From: Datura wrightii
Taxonomy: Eukaryota; Streptophyta; Magnoliopsida; Solanales; Solanaceae
DNA length: 64,000 bases
Reading direction: 5' to 3'
NCBI GenBank assembly: GCA_035772735.1
Contig: JASDFA010000003.1
Coordinates: 61,624,501 to 61,688,500, forward strand
Shown here: positions 44,222 through 55,084 of the stretch, in pieces
Layout: each line of letters begins with the position of its first letter
Position numbering within the stretch: position 1 is the first letter of the stretch
The notes under the pieces: model-generated
Told to the model about the DNA's origin: nothing
Databases searched by the model: none
The model's input: only the letters and a program-made list of their open reading frames with translations
Position numbers and translations under genes: made by a program

Positions 44222-46035
44222 TCTGTACCACACAAGACATCACACCCAAAGAGTTCACACAAGTCATCATTGTCAAAAGATTTAGATTGAAGACATCAGA
44301 ACATGCAAATTCACAAGACAAACAGGGAATATATAATGCATGACAAGAGACTGCTACACCTTTCTTTTCAAATGTCCATTTTCATGTTTTTCATGCCACA
44401 CAATAAAACGTCTGGTAGTACCTCTCAAAAACAATTCCACAAAATACTCAAAGAAAGACATGGCATTTTCCATTAAAAGAGTCACCTCACAATCTATCAT
44501 TGGGAAATGTCAACCCAGTTCTACAATCAAAAAGAAAACACAGAAAATGCTCCTTGAGAAAGAATCATGGTATGAAGAAAACCCTTGGAGTTTGATTACT
44601 ATCTACTATTTACAAAGGCGAATAAAATAAAACTCAAGTCACAAATTTAGGCAATAAGAACAAGGATCCATTCATTATAACTAACATAAAAAATAATTCA
44701 TTTCATGTTAAGCCCGACAAAGGCTTTCAGACCATCATTAACAAGCCTGACAAGGGCAAAAATTCATCAATCACAAGCCCAACAAGGGCACAAATTCATC
44801 AAAACAAATGCATCACAAACCACCACACTCAACCCGCCACCAACAAAAAAATTTGCATTGTCCTCAATATATGCTTGACAATTAAAAAGGGGAAAGGGAC
44901 TTTCTGGTGTTGTCACTCATCATCAACATCATCTTCATCATCATCATCTCCAACTTGGCCAACCTCATCCCCATCATCCTCCTTGTCACCAAAGCCCTCA
45001 AACAAACAATTGATAGGGCCTCGAGTTGTGGAAGGGGTAGCCATAACTGCATCAAGAGTACTCATGTCGGGTGCTGTCATAAGTGTTCGGTGCTTCCATT
45101 CCTGAACCTTAGCTCGGAGAGAAGGGATTACTCCTTCCACCACATCCACATGAGCTCAAAGCTTACCCAAGCTGTCATTGATTAACTTCAACTCCTTTTT
45201 GATGATTTTCACGATAAGTTCTGGGAGTCTCTTAGCTAGCGGTTCGAGTTGGCTCTCATGGGAGTGGGTCATTTATGCAAGCTTTTATAGACCACTTGGA
45301 TGTTAGGAAGTAGGAGGTGATGAGGAGCCTCGAATTGATGCACCTCCAGAAGCTTGCCCCGATGCCTCAGGATGTGGCATATTGATATTGGGAGCATTGG
45401 CGGTCGGCTTTGAATCAGGGGTGATGGGCTCATCTAGGACGTCAAAGGCCTGCATCCGCTGCCTCTTTTTCATTGGAGCATCAGCATCCCTTTTGTTGGT
45501 GATGGACCTTACATCAGAGGCAGAGCTAGGGGTCTCATCTGGGAAAAGGGTACTCCCGCTCTCAAGCATAGCTACAATATCATCACCACATATGGCATTG
45601 AAGTGCCGACTTGTTTGGCCTTTCTCCACATTTGATTAACCACTATCTCCCCAAAGTTAATTGGGACCCCTATCATAGAGAATAAATAAGGATGGTGGCT
45701 TCTAAATTAACACGCTATTCATTCTTGGATGGCATAATTCTACCACAAATGATGTCGAGCCACAACTTAGCCTAGAAGTGTAGGTCATGGCGAGATATCT
45801 CACCACGCATAGATGCCCAAAGATGTGTGCCGGTGGCAATGAATGGAGTTATAACACTGAATTAGGCCTCTTTGTTGGCAAGGCAGATAAAATATTTCAT
45901 ACCTTCATCAATTTCATCCTTCCAAAATGGTGAATTTATAGCTGTTGGGGTTATGTCGACCTAAACACCCCTTACTAACACTGGGGGTAAGCATGGAATG
46001 TCCTCAGCTTTTCCTCTGTGATTCAATCAACCTCA
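44222..46035 (-). repeat. tandem duplication, downstream unit
   Basis: This 1.8-kb unit is repeated at 46036-47850. Shared landmarks in the same order are 'tgacaagagactgctaca', 'atgccacacaa', 'cacctcacaatctatcattgggaaatgtca', a CAT/TCA run, 'ctccagaagcttgccccgatgcctcaggatgtg' and 'ctctttgttggca'. Divergence by eye is roughly 25-30% with many indels, so the duplication is old or ancestral to this copy. Confidence 0.8.
44880..45990 (-). pseudogene. env-position ORF, duplicated 3' copy
   Basis: On the minus strand: MEKGQTSRHFNAICGDDIVA, KKRQRMQAFDVLDEPITPDS and MPHPEASGQASGGASIRGSS, then after a break MDVVEGVIPSLRAKVQEWKH and an acidic end rich in Asp (GQVGDDDDEDDVDDE). It parallels the upstream copy (RKQKRMQAFEVPEE, MAHPEASGQASGDAPIRGAS, VDVIEGVVTFLQAEVKE). 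The acidic tail comes from a TCATCA-type run. Stops and frame changes interrupt it and the N-terminal domain is missing. The role is unknown; this is the ORF that follows pol in Athila-like elements. Confidence 0.65.
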
Positions 46036-47850
46036 CCACACAAGGCATCACACTCCAAGGATTTCACACAATGCTTCACCATAGCCAGATAATGATTTAA
46101 GATAATTGAGCATGTGAATCAACAAGCCAAACAAGGAATGTGCAATATATGACAAGAGAGTGCTACATTTTCCATTTCAAATGCCGCATTTCTTAAAAAT
46201 TCATTTTTTCCATGCCACACAAAAAATTTTGGTGGTACCTCTCAAAACAATTTAACAAAGACTCAAAAACATGGAATTTTCCCTTAGGAAATTCACCTCA
46301 CAATCTATCATTGGGAAATGTCACCTAGTTCGACAATAGAAAAAGAAAAGAAAAAGAAATTTCTCATCGGGAAAGAACCATGGTATAAAGAAAACATTTG
46401 AAGTTTATTCACTTACTACTATTCCCAAAGACAAAAATCAAACTTGGTTCATGAATCATTTTGCAATTTAAACAAAGACCAAATTATTTTCACTAACAAT
46501 CAAGAACAATCTTTTCTATTTCATTCATCCCGAGTACGACAAAGACTCAATAACCATTACGACTTCAAAACAAAATCCCAACAAAGGAAACATCAACATC
46601 ATCAATAGAAGCACGACAAGGTCATAAAATCTATAACAATAACCACATAAGTGATGCACTTATCCCACCCCTAACTAAAATAATACATTGTCCCCAATGT
46701 ATGCATACAAAACAAGTGAAGATATGAACTCCCTGAAGTGGTCACTCATCATCATCATCATCCTCGGCCTCAGCATCCCCATTATGACCATCATCTCCCA
46801 AATCCTCATCATCATCTCTAAGCCCTCGAACAAGTCATCTACAGGGTCTCACATTATAGACGGGGCAACCATAGCTGCATCAAATGTGCTCATGTCGGGA
46901 ACCTCCATTGACGTCTGACCTTTGCATTCCTTCACTTCAGCCTGGAGAAATGTGACAACCCCCTCTATAACATCCACATGAGAACACAATTTGCTCAAGC
47001 TATCACATATCGACTTTATCTCCTTTTTCACCGTCTTGGTAATTAGAGCAGAGAGACTTTTAGCCAATTGATGGAGTTGGTTCTTGTGGGAGTGTGTCAT
47101 ATCTGTGATCTCGTGAAGTCCGCTCGGGCGAGAAGATGTGGGAGGAGGTGAGGCTCCCCTAATAGGTGCATCTCCAGAAGCCTGTCCCGATGCCTCAGGA
47201 TGTGCCATGTTGAGATCGGGTGCCATGAGGGCCTGCTCTAAACCATGGGAGATAGACTCCTCGGGGACCTCAAAGGCTTGCATTCGCTTCTGCTTTCTCT
47301 TGGTAGCATCCACATCCCTCTTCCTATCCATAGTGATCACACCAGTAGCAAAGCAGTGGGGCCTCATTCGGGAAAAATGGAACTCGTGCGCGGAGGCAAA
47401 GTTGGGATATGAGCACATCATAGGGCATTAAGGTACCAGATTGCCTCACCTTTCTCTTCCTTTCAATATCCACTATTTCCCCAAAGTTTAGGGGACCCCT
47501 GTCATGATGTAAGTGATGAGGATGGCCACCTCGAAATTTACCCTTAACTCATTATTTGAGGGCATGATGTGGCCGCAAATAAAATCAAGCCACAAATTGG
47601 CTTCAAACTTCAAATCATGTCAGGAGATCTCGCCACCCATAAAAGCCTAGAAAGGTGTGTCGGCAGCAATAATGGGAGCTATCCACCTGAACTGATCCTC
47701 TTTGTTGGCAATTCTAGCTGTAAACTCACTTCCAGAGTCTATCTAATCCTCCTAAAATAAAGAATTAATGGCTGCCAGTGTGATGTCAACCTCCACACCC
47801 CTCAGCATAACTGAGGAAAGGCAAGGAATTCATCAACCTTGGCTCTATGA
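46036..47850 (-). repeat. tandem duplication, upstream unit
   Basis: Partner of 44222-46035. It contains the better preserved ORF tail (46849-47421) and joins the ORF start at 48188. The junction between units falls near 'ctctgtgattcaatcaacc' / 'ctctatgattcatac'. Confidence 0.8.
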
Positions 47851-48188
47851 TTCATACTTTCTTGTCTGGCCTGGTATGATGAATAGAACTCGGGCACTAG
47901 GCTAGTGTAGAAGTCTGTCAAAGGATTAGCAAGGACATGTCATTGGGGGTCAGTGAATTGCACTGTGATATTGGGGAAGTCACCCCGTATCCCCACATAG
48001 TCGAAGCGCTTATCTACCATGATAGAGCACCCGTTCCAAATAGGACAGTGGCCCTCCATGTAGGGCACGCAAAAGATAATGGCTTCTCCGGTGTTGGTGG
48101 GGGCTGGGGTCGCCTTTTCTTTCCCCTTGCCCTTGTTTTTAGATATTGTTGGGGCCTTCCCTTTGCGTGGTTTCCTGGATGAAGACAT
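46740..48188 (-). pseudogene. env-position ORF, 'plant transposon protein' type
   Basis: It starts MSSSRKPRKGKAPTISKNKG and is very Lys-rich for 30 residues. After a stop it reads ANPLTDFYTSLVPEFYSSYQ with ARQESMNHRAKVDEF, which parallels SELVKEFYVSYRAQ and DILKHKGRVDKM in the plus-strand copy at 63306. The C-terminal part has RKQKRMQAFEVPEE, MAHPEASGQASGDAPIRGAS, then HQLAKSLSALITKTVKKEIK and SLSKLCSHVDVIEGVVTFLQ (coiled coil likely). I assign it to the family usually called 'putative plant transposon protein'. No signal peptide or membrane segment is seen, so a true envelope role is doubtful. The ATG lies five bases after a likely 3' splice site. Multiple breaks are present. Confidence 0.7.
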
Positions 48189-49756
48189 GGCCTACAGAGA
48201 CGTGTTAGTGCCACCCAACAATATTTCTTTTTATATTTTTTCTGATAATGGAAAAGAAAGATCAATATTACTTTAGCTAATTGATTGAGGGATAAACAAA
48301 TGGAAATATTAAAACTGGCAGTATCAGCGGACCACCAATAAAACGCAGGTGGAAACTGATGAAATGTCGTAGAGCCACTGGTTCTTGGCTAGGAATCTGG
48401 GAGTGAGCATTGCTAAACCGGCATTTCACAGGTTCTGATCCGCGAAGCGCCGGAAACTCACAGGTGCTGCGTGGTGGCCTTCAGCCCACAAACCCTGACC
48501 TATATTTCAGCCGGCGTTTCGCCGGTCTAGGCCGGTAAGTCGTAGTGGACACGCTTCTTGTCATATTTTCCCCCAAATCGTGAAGACCAAAACACTTGAC
48601 CCACACTCATTCATGTCCAAATAACCTCATTCCACCATTCATATCAAAACAATTTCAACAAGATGTTTCTCCCTTAAGAACGACGTCACCCGATCTATCA
48701 TCAGGCAAAATTAGGCTTTTTAAGCACACACGGGGTTACTTAGACTTCACCCCAAACTAATATCTCTAGCACACACCTCATATCACATTTTGTCTCTAGG
48801 TACACTCAGACTCTCAACATGAAATTTTTATCACTCAATCACCAACAAACCTATAATAAGAGAAATATGCAATTAAAGAACATCGACAAAAATAGGAAAT
48901 AGGGAACATTTTTTGGGAAACTTCTAATTTAGCAGCTCAAATGTATTTACATCCTCAAACAATAAACAAAAATCAGAGTATAACACATATACAGAATGAG
49001 GTTGAGAACAAAAACTAACAAGAGATAGAAGCTTGGTGTTGACCAACAACAAAGTTTCCACAAGAACAGTTGCTTTAGCTCAACGAAAAAAATTAGTAAG
49101 AAGTGTTGAAATGAGGGGAATAGGAAAGGGGAATTTATAGGAAAGGAGGAGTGGAGATGAGTGATAGGTGAGAAGGTGGCTTTAATGGAGGGAAGGTGGA
49201 AAGGTAGTGTATTGGGAAGTTAAAAAGTGTAATAGGGAAGATGAAAAAGTGGAAAGAAGGGTTTTTGGGGAGTTGGAAAGGTTTGTCCAAATTTTTATAT
49301 CCATGGGTAAGGATGGTAAATGGATTGATAAATATTGTAAATGCATTGTGTACCTTGACCTTTGGTTAACCAACAATCGCCGGTGAGTACCGGCGCTTTT
49401 TTGCTTTTACGCAGGTGACCATCACCCTCTTTAGTTTACTGCTCTGTATGTGGCAGTAGACCGGCGGTTCGCGGGTTAGCACCTGCGTTTCATCAGTTTG
49501 GTTGTTCTTTATGTTTCAACTCCGAGGTGTTCGGTTTTGAACTGGATTTCTATCCGGCTGTTCATGGTTTGGCATTGGCATTCTGTTTGTAAATCGTCGG
49601 TTTTCCATTCTTTTTCCCCAGCTTTCTGCCCTTAACTCATGTTCAAGCGGTGTTTCGCGCATGTGAACCGGTTATTCGCCGGTCAAGTGCAATGTCCACT
49701 CAATCCTACAAAACTAAAACAAAAAAACATCAAACACCCAAAGTAAAACCACTTTG
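48189..49756 (-). other. leader upstream of the env-position ORF
   Basis: On the minus strand this contains a TATA-like CCTATAAATTCCCC (about 49128-49141), a long intron-like stretch, and a branch-point-like CACTAAC followed by TCTCTGTAG just before the ATG. It is homologous to the plus-strand leader at 54166-55084 plus 62987-63305 (shared 'cctgatgatagat', 'ttcttaaggga'). GC-rich CGCCGG/GCGAAACACCGG-like motifs occur at both ends (48320-48540 and 49375-49690). Confidence 0.65.
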
Positions 49757-49799
49757 GTTGCCTCCCAAGAAGCACCTTATTTAACGTAGTGGCACGACG
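49757..49799 (-). promoter_or_regulatory. conserved post-integrase motif, antisense copy
   Basis: The reverse complement reads CGTGCCACTACGTTAAATAA then GGTGCTTCTTGGGAGGCAAC, matching 39696-39741. Confidence 0.7.
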
Positions 49800-49946
49800 G
49801 ATACCTTATAAATCTTTAATAATCCGGAGGTTCATCCTCCGGTTCATTCTCATCATCAACTGGTTCATCATGCTCTACGTCACCTTCAAGAAATTCTATG
49901 AACTTACACTCATCTGGCGGCTTAGTAGGCTGACACACATTGAAGG
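49800..49946 (-). pseudogene. short acidic ORF end, unrecognised
   Basis: The minus-strand frame DTFNVCQPTKPPDECKFIEF then LEGDVEHDEPVDDENEPEDE ends in a stop just before the post-integrase motif. It is very acidic. It occupies the place where pol should end but does not look like integrase. The upstream part is lost at the LTR junction. Confidence 0.4.
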
Positions 49947-51756
49947 TGTCACGACCCAAACGTACACCCGGATCGTAGACACGGGACAAGGAGCCCTGAG
50001 AGACCCCAAGTCGACCCATGGCATGAGAATACATCTAATTTATTCACATAAGCGAAAGACTTAACATAAGGAAACGAAATCATGACATACTAATGGAGAA
50101 AAGACAATACATAATCCATACGTGACAGTTGAATACAACTTATAATTTGAAAAGCCTCTAATCATGAAAGACAGGTTGAAGGGACAATACTAACCCTGCA
50201 ATACTAAAACTGAAAGAGAACAATAGAGTCTATACATATGGCCCTCAGAACTTGAGGACTCACCAAATAAGCTGATAGCGAACTCTGAAGAGCTACTGAG
50301 GAGGGTGAGCCTGAGAGCTGGGTCCGGTATCATGAAATGATACAACATAGAAAGTATGAGGTCAGTACTGGAATGTACCGAGTATGCAAGGTAAGTAAAA
50401 TGGACATTTAGGATATATAAAACTCATAAATGATTAAATAAGTAGGACATCATGCTCATATCGTAAACATCATCACCTAACATAAGGCTCATGGTTTCCA
50501 AAACATTTGTAATACAAACATAATCATAATTATAGGATAAAAGCTTTACTTAGCATGAATTGAGCCAAAATACATAATCATAACATGCATAACTCATGAG
50601 GAACATTGGGAGATTATCTTAACCTACATACTCCATATGAGCACACATGAAGTCCGACTTGTAAACCTAGTCGAGAGGCCATTCATACCTGGAAAAGGGT
50701 AGAACCATGAAGGGCATGATATGACCATGAAAAGGTCCATTTGTGTCGGGGACAGTCAAAAAGGAGGTCCCAACATACCTACGGTGGCAAGTAGTTTATG
50801 AGATCCGGGGCAAAACCTAGGCCCCGAACCTACTTGGTGTTTGATATTACTCCCAAAATATATATAGTGCTCATAGTATAACATGCATGAATTCATGGGC
50901 TAGTTAAATCATGATAATCATAAACATAATTGTACATATGTGAACTAGCCATGACATAAGGCCCGTGAGTCGGCCAAAACATTTCGTGGGTTTCATGGAT
51001 ACTTGAAGATCATACATATAACTTGAAAATCATCAAATCATGATGGGTAATTGAATAAATCCATATTTTAAATCATAATTCATGCTGGGCTTGTAAATAT
51101 CATCAATTGAAGCGGAGATCATAAACGGATTCATTGTAGATCACGCTTAGATAGGCTTACTTTAATAGAAATAGAAATCAATAGTTATATAATCAAAATA
51201 GTCATAAAATCTGCTCAAAATTCATAAAATATAATTTCAATCACAATTTAGAATAACCCATTTGTAAATCATTAGATTTTCATAAAAATTGAATTAAAAC
51301 CCCATGAAATTTTTGGTAGATTATCATAAATTAATTGGTAATGGGCATGAGTGTGAATGGAAACACCCATTCGTAACCCTACATACCTGAAAATAACTAA
51401 TTCTTACTATCCCTTGAATGCCCAAGAAAGAAATGGAAGGATTTTGAAGAGGGAAGCCTTGAATAACCCTTGAACACCTATCTATACTCTTACATGCATG
51501 AATGAGGACTTAGAGTAGATTTCCCTATAAAAACCCACCTTTCATAAGCTAACATGACGTAGTTTAGGTCTTAGGAACATAGGAATTACGAAAAGACCCT
51601 TACTAAATTCGCAGAAAATTACTGTCAGGTGGTCCTAACGGACGACCTGACAGATCGTGGTCCTTGGCATTACTCGTTGCCTAGCTCGTTAAGTACACTG
51701 CCTGCCTGATCCCATGGGCTTATAACGACTGACATAACGACTCGTCAGGGGTGACA
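49947..51756 (-). repeat. Tekay/Del LTR, truncated at its 5' end
   Basis: The left edge TGTCACGACCCAAACG and shared landmarks ('cttgaggactcacc', 'ggtatcatgaaatgatac', 'tactggaatgtaccgagtatgcaaggtaagtaaaatgg', 'cattcgtaaccctacatacctg') show a Tekay LTR close to those at 28876 and 36283. It lacks about 450 bases of its 5' end; the usual GGTGTTACA edge is absent, and host gag sequence begins at about 51757. A deletion probably removed the LTR start together with the host element's pol. Confidence 0.8.
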
Positions 51757-52640
51757 CTCCTCCTCATATCTTGGTGGTGAAATGTCATCATCAAATTGAG
51801 TATGGCCTTGGGAACTCACAACATTCACACTCTTTGCACCAGCTCCCATCAAATGTTTCGTCATCAACATTAGTTGGGTTATCATATTAGCAAGAGTTTC
51901 ATCTCAAACCTAATCATTTATCCTCATCTCAGCATGTATAAGGTTGGGGGCAACACAACTAGAAGATACCTTTGCTTCTCTAGTATGCCATGCTCGATTG
52001 GTCTTAGTCATTCTATTAAGAAGTGCATTGGCCACTCCATAGGGCTGATCCATGATGGATCCCACGCCAAATTATTTGCCATATACTTTTTGATAGAATC
52101 CAATGAATGATAAAAGCTTTGAAGTAGAAACCCATTGGGCAACCCATGGTTTGGTCAAATGGCAACCTTATTCTTAAACCTCAACTATGCTTTATGGAGT
52201 TGTTCCCCCCCAAGTTACCAGAAATTGGTAATGTCATCCCTCAACTGTAGCATCCTCGAAGGAGGGAAAAACTTGTCCAAAAATGCTTTCGTGGGCTGAT
52301 TCCAAGAGGTAATAGTACCAGGAGGAAATTCCTCCAACTAAGCAGTGGCTTCCCCTATTAGGAAAATGGGAAGAGCCTCAATCTGATCGACTCTTGGCTT
52401 ATATTTGTGATGTTGAAGAGTTGATAAATCTCAAGGAAATTGCAGAGATGCCTATTTGCGTCTTCACTTGGCATTCCTCCAAAGGGCCCCTTCATTTGGA
52501 GTAAGTGCAGCATTATACTCGTCACATGAAAAATTGCATTTCCTATTGTAGGAGGTAGGCGAATAGCACCCGCTACATTGGGTATCACGGGATCATCATC
52601 CTCATGATCCATATGCCCATCCACTGAACCTTCTTCATCT
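51757..52640 (-). pseudogene. Athila-like gag
   Basis: On the minus strand: MDGHMDHEDDDPVIPNVAGA with IRLPPTIGN, GPFGGMPSEDANRHLCNFLE, NISQESIRLRLFPFS and a stop, then FLDKFFPPSRMLQLRDDI and NHGLPNGFLLQSFYHSLDSI. This is the Retrotrans_gag domain of Athila/Tat elements (relatives have GGHPLEDPNAHL and IRLRLFPFSL). The C-terminus is lost at the junction with the Tekay LTR. Confidence 0.88.
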
Positions 52641-52764
52641 TGTGGGTGTTAACTCATGTCAAGATCAACCTAGAAGGCACCAATCACAAGAGTAAAGTCA
52701 AACCAACCAAGATGCAAAAAATCAATTCAAAAAAACAGATAAATAAAGGCTATAAAACTATATT

Positions 52765-52785
52765 CCCCGTCAATGACACCATTTT
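52765..52785 (-). promoter_or_regulatory. primer binding site, Athila type, degraded
   Basis: On the minus strand the LTR end is followed by AAAATGGTGTCATTGACGGG, a decayed TGGCGCCGTTGCCGGGG. Confidence 0.6.
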
Positions 52786-54160
52786 TGATAACGTCCAAAT
52801 TTACTCCTCGCAAGATGGAGTGTAAACAATCATCGGCAAAATAAATATACCTGACGAATGTCGAGGTCGAATCCCACAAGGAGTAGTTGTTGATCACACA
52901 AGAGTTATCTATCAAATTAAAGTAACTTGCATCAATGTCTCAAAAAAAATAAAGATTGGGAGAATCACAACTTGTCAATTAAACTAAAAACTCTCACACG
53001 AAAACAGGGACAAAGCATAGAAAATACCAAATAAGAGAATACTAGAGGTGTTATATTCAAGGGATATCATCGGATTGGAAATGCTAATAGCTCCTAGCAT
53101 TACTCAATAGTATAATTAGTTGTGGACAAGGTAGCACCCGACATTTTTCAACAATTAGGTGCCTTATGCTTTAGGTTTTCTCAAACCCCAAAGTCTTTTT
53201 CAAAACAACCACAACAACTTGGGTAAGAATCAAACTATTTATAGCTTTGATTCTCTATGGGTGTGTGGCAATGGATTTTGGCTATCTCTAGCCCAACCTC
53301 ACATGATCAACACCCAATTACACACTAGTGTTTCCTCACCCATACTCTAAATTTCTTATTCAAGCAAAATTAGAGTAAGTAAATACAACCCACTTTTGCA
53401 ACTATGAGTATTTAGATTAAAAATTAGAGGAAACACCAGAATTATAACAATTGAGTAAATCTAAGATCAATTAAATAATATTCAATCCAAATCAAACCCA
53501 ATCATTCACACACCCCTAGCAAGGAATTTATCTACTAATATAAGTAGAAGAAGACATTTCATTAAATAATAATTCAATATCCATTCAACAAAATGACCAA
53601 GAAAATTTAAGCACAAGGTTCTGGTCTCTAATGGAATTTTTTCTACCTTTTCAAAGAAGAAGATTAAAATTGCTCTTTATAATTCAATTCCAAAACTTCT
53701 CTCTACTTTATATTCAATATTCAATGGAATGTGTAGTTCTCCTCTTTTATAGAAAGGTATAAAAGTAGGGTACAAAATACTCTTCTTTTTTCTGAGCTGG
53801 ACACTTTTGCCCTTTCCTGACGGTCATCACTTGCGAGTCACCAACGGTTCGCCGATGCTTATCTGTGATCCACTGTTCTGTCGCAGCTGGTGCCCAATGA
53901 ATTCTAGAGCAATCTGGCATTGGCACCAGTGGTTCACTGGTGCTGATCCGCAGTCCGTTAGGAGACAATCCTCTTCCATTTGGTGGAGCGTTGGTCCTTA
54001 TATCAAATTTCATGCTTTTTGCTAAATTTCATGCTTCCTCTACTCAAGTGAAATATCTACAAAGATCAATAAAAAAGATATAAAATCCACCTAAATGACT
54101 TGAAAACTAAACAAGCACATGTCTAAGAGCCTAATTAGTTGGTAAATTACCAACTCATCA
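52786..54160 (-). repeat. 5' LTR of the Athila-like element, subtype A
   Basis: The plus-strand edges are TGATAACGTCC and AACTCATCA, with the GTTGGTAAATTACCAAC palindrome just inside. It closely matches 40140-41399 and extends about 160 bases further. A block with CACCAACGGTTCGCCGAT and related motifs lies at 53820-54000. Length is 1375 bp. Confidence 0.85.
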
Positions 54161-55084
54161 CTGGCATCCGTTGATTCAACGCCGATAGAGGTATGTATGG
54201 CACTTAAAATCTTGATTGCCCTATTGACCAACCTGACCCAAGTTTTCAAAATCAGTCAACCTTTCTATTAAATACCCATAAACCCTTCATTTTAACTTTC
54301 CCTATTTCCCAACAATTCACTTTCCTATAAATTTCCAATCGTCCCAACTTCCCACTATTAAAACCCACCATTAATAACCACCTTTCTACTACCCAATCAC
54401 TCTCCCTCTATTCAATGTATATAAACTCCCATTCACATTATCTTATTCTCACTTCTATAACACCAACTCTCTCTTAGCAACGTGAACTTTCACTCTTTGG
54501 ATCACCGTTGTTGGGCAATCTCAAAGCTTTAATTGATGCACTTCTTCTCAAATTCTCAAATGGTAAGTGTTTATGAGATCTTACATTACTTTAAAATTAA
54601 TTGAGAATGTGAATCATGTTGCATCTCATATTTTTCAATGCTCAAGTTCCCTATTATCGATTTTTGTGATTTTGTATTGTGAAACATTTCTTGTTATGTG
54701 GGTATGTTGGGGGTTCATTATTAATTGCATATAGTTGTTGTGAGTGTTCATTTCGGTGAAGTGTATGTTGGAAATAATAGTTAAGGGTGATGTTTGATTA
54801 AACCCATGTGCTAAAATGACACAATTTTCCTGATGATAGATAAGATGATGTCATTCTTAAGGGAAAATCGTCATGTTTTGTTTATTTTACTATTTGAATG
54901 AGCGAGTCTTAATGTGAGAGGGTGTGAGTATGGTTTGTTTTTGGAGAGAAATTTTGGCTAAATGGTTTGTGAAAGAGTTGATAAATGGCATGTCACCTGC
55001 ATAACGCTGGTCAAGGCCAGTGAAACATCCACTGAAGTGTAGGTGAAAGGCTCGAGGCTTCAGGCCACTGCCCAGCACCCGTGG
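54161..55084 (+). other. Athila-like (+) leader: TATA-like box, exon and intron start
   Basis: This is the host element resumed after the 40140-54160 insertion. TATATAAA at 54418-54425 is followed by a pyrimidine/AC-rich stretch and then AAATGGTAAGTG with a strong 5' splice site (exon end 54562). The sequence after it has no ORF and aligns with the antisense leader at 48189-49756. It ends at CGTGG, where the gag-only element is inserted. Confidence 0.6.
54418..54425 (+). promoter_or_regulatory. TATA-like box upstream of the env-position ORF
   Basis: TATATAAA is followed within about 35 bases by CA/CT-rich, start-like sequence. The opposite-strand element has CTATAAATT at the corresponding place (49132-49140). 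Promoter activity is inferred. Confidence 0.5.

Larger units (their letters stand above)
40140..54160 (-). mobile_element. Athila-like element without pol, chimeric 3' end
   Basis: The outer flanks CCGGC (40135-40139) and CTGGC (54161-54165) fit a 5-bp duplication with one C>T change. On the minus strand the order is 5' LTR (54160-52786), primer site, partial gag, a truncated foreign LTR, a short ORF piece, the post-integrase motif, a leader, a tandemly duplicated env-position ORF, 3' non-coding sequence, polypurine tract, a complete LTR of a different subtype (42934-41400), and then most of an LTR of the first subtype (41399-40140). RT and integrase are absent. Confidence 0.75.

Noticed and set aside
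44913..45149. A gene for an aspartate-rich protein
   Set aside because: The Asp run is the translation of a TCATCA-type stretch at the tail of a decayed transposon ORF. It is kept only as part of that pseudogene.
46849..47421. A retroviral envelope protein
   Set aside because: It sits in the env position, but the sequence has no signal peptide, transmembrane segment or glycoprotein-like cysteine pattern. The Lys-rich N-terminus and coiled-coil tail look intracellular.
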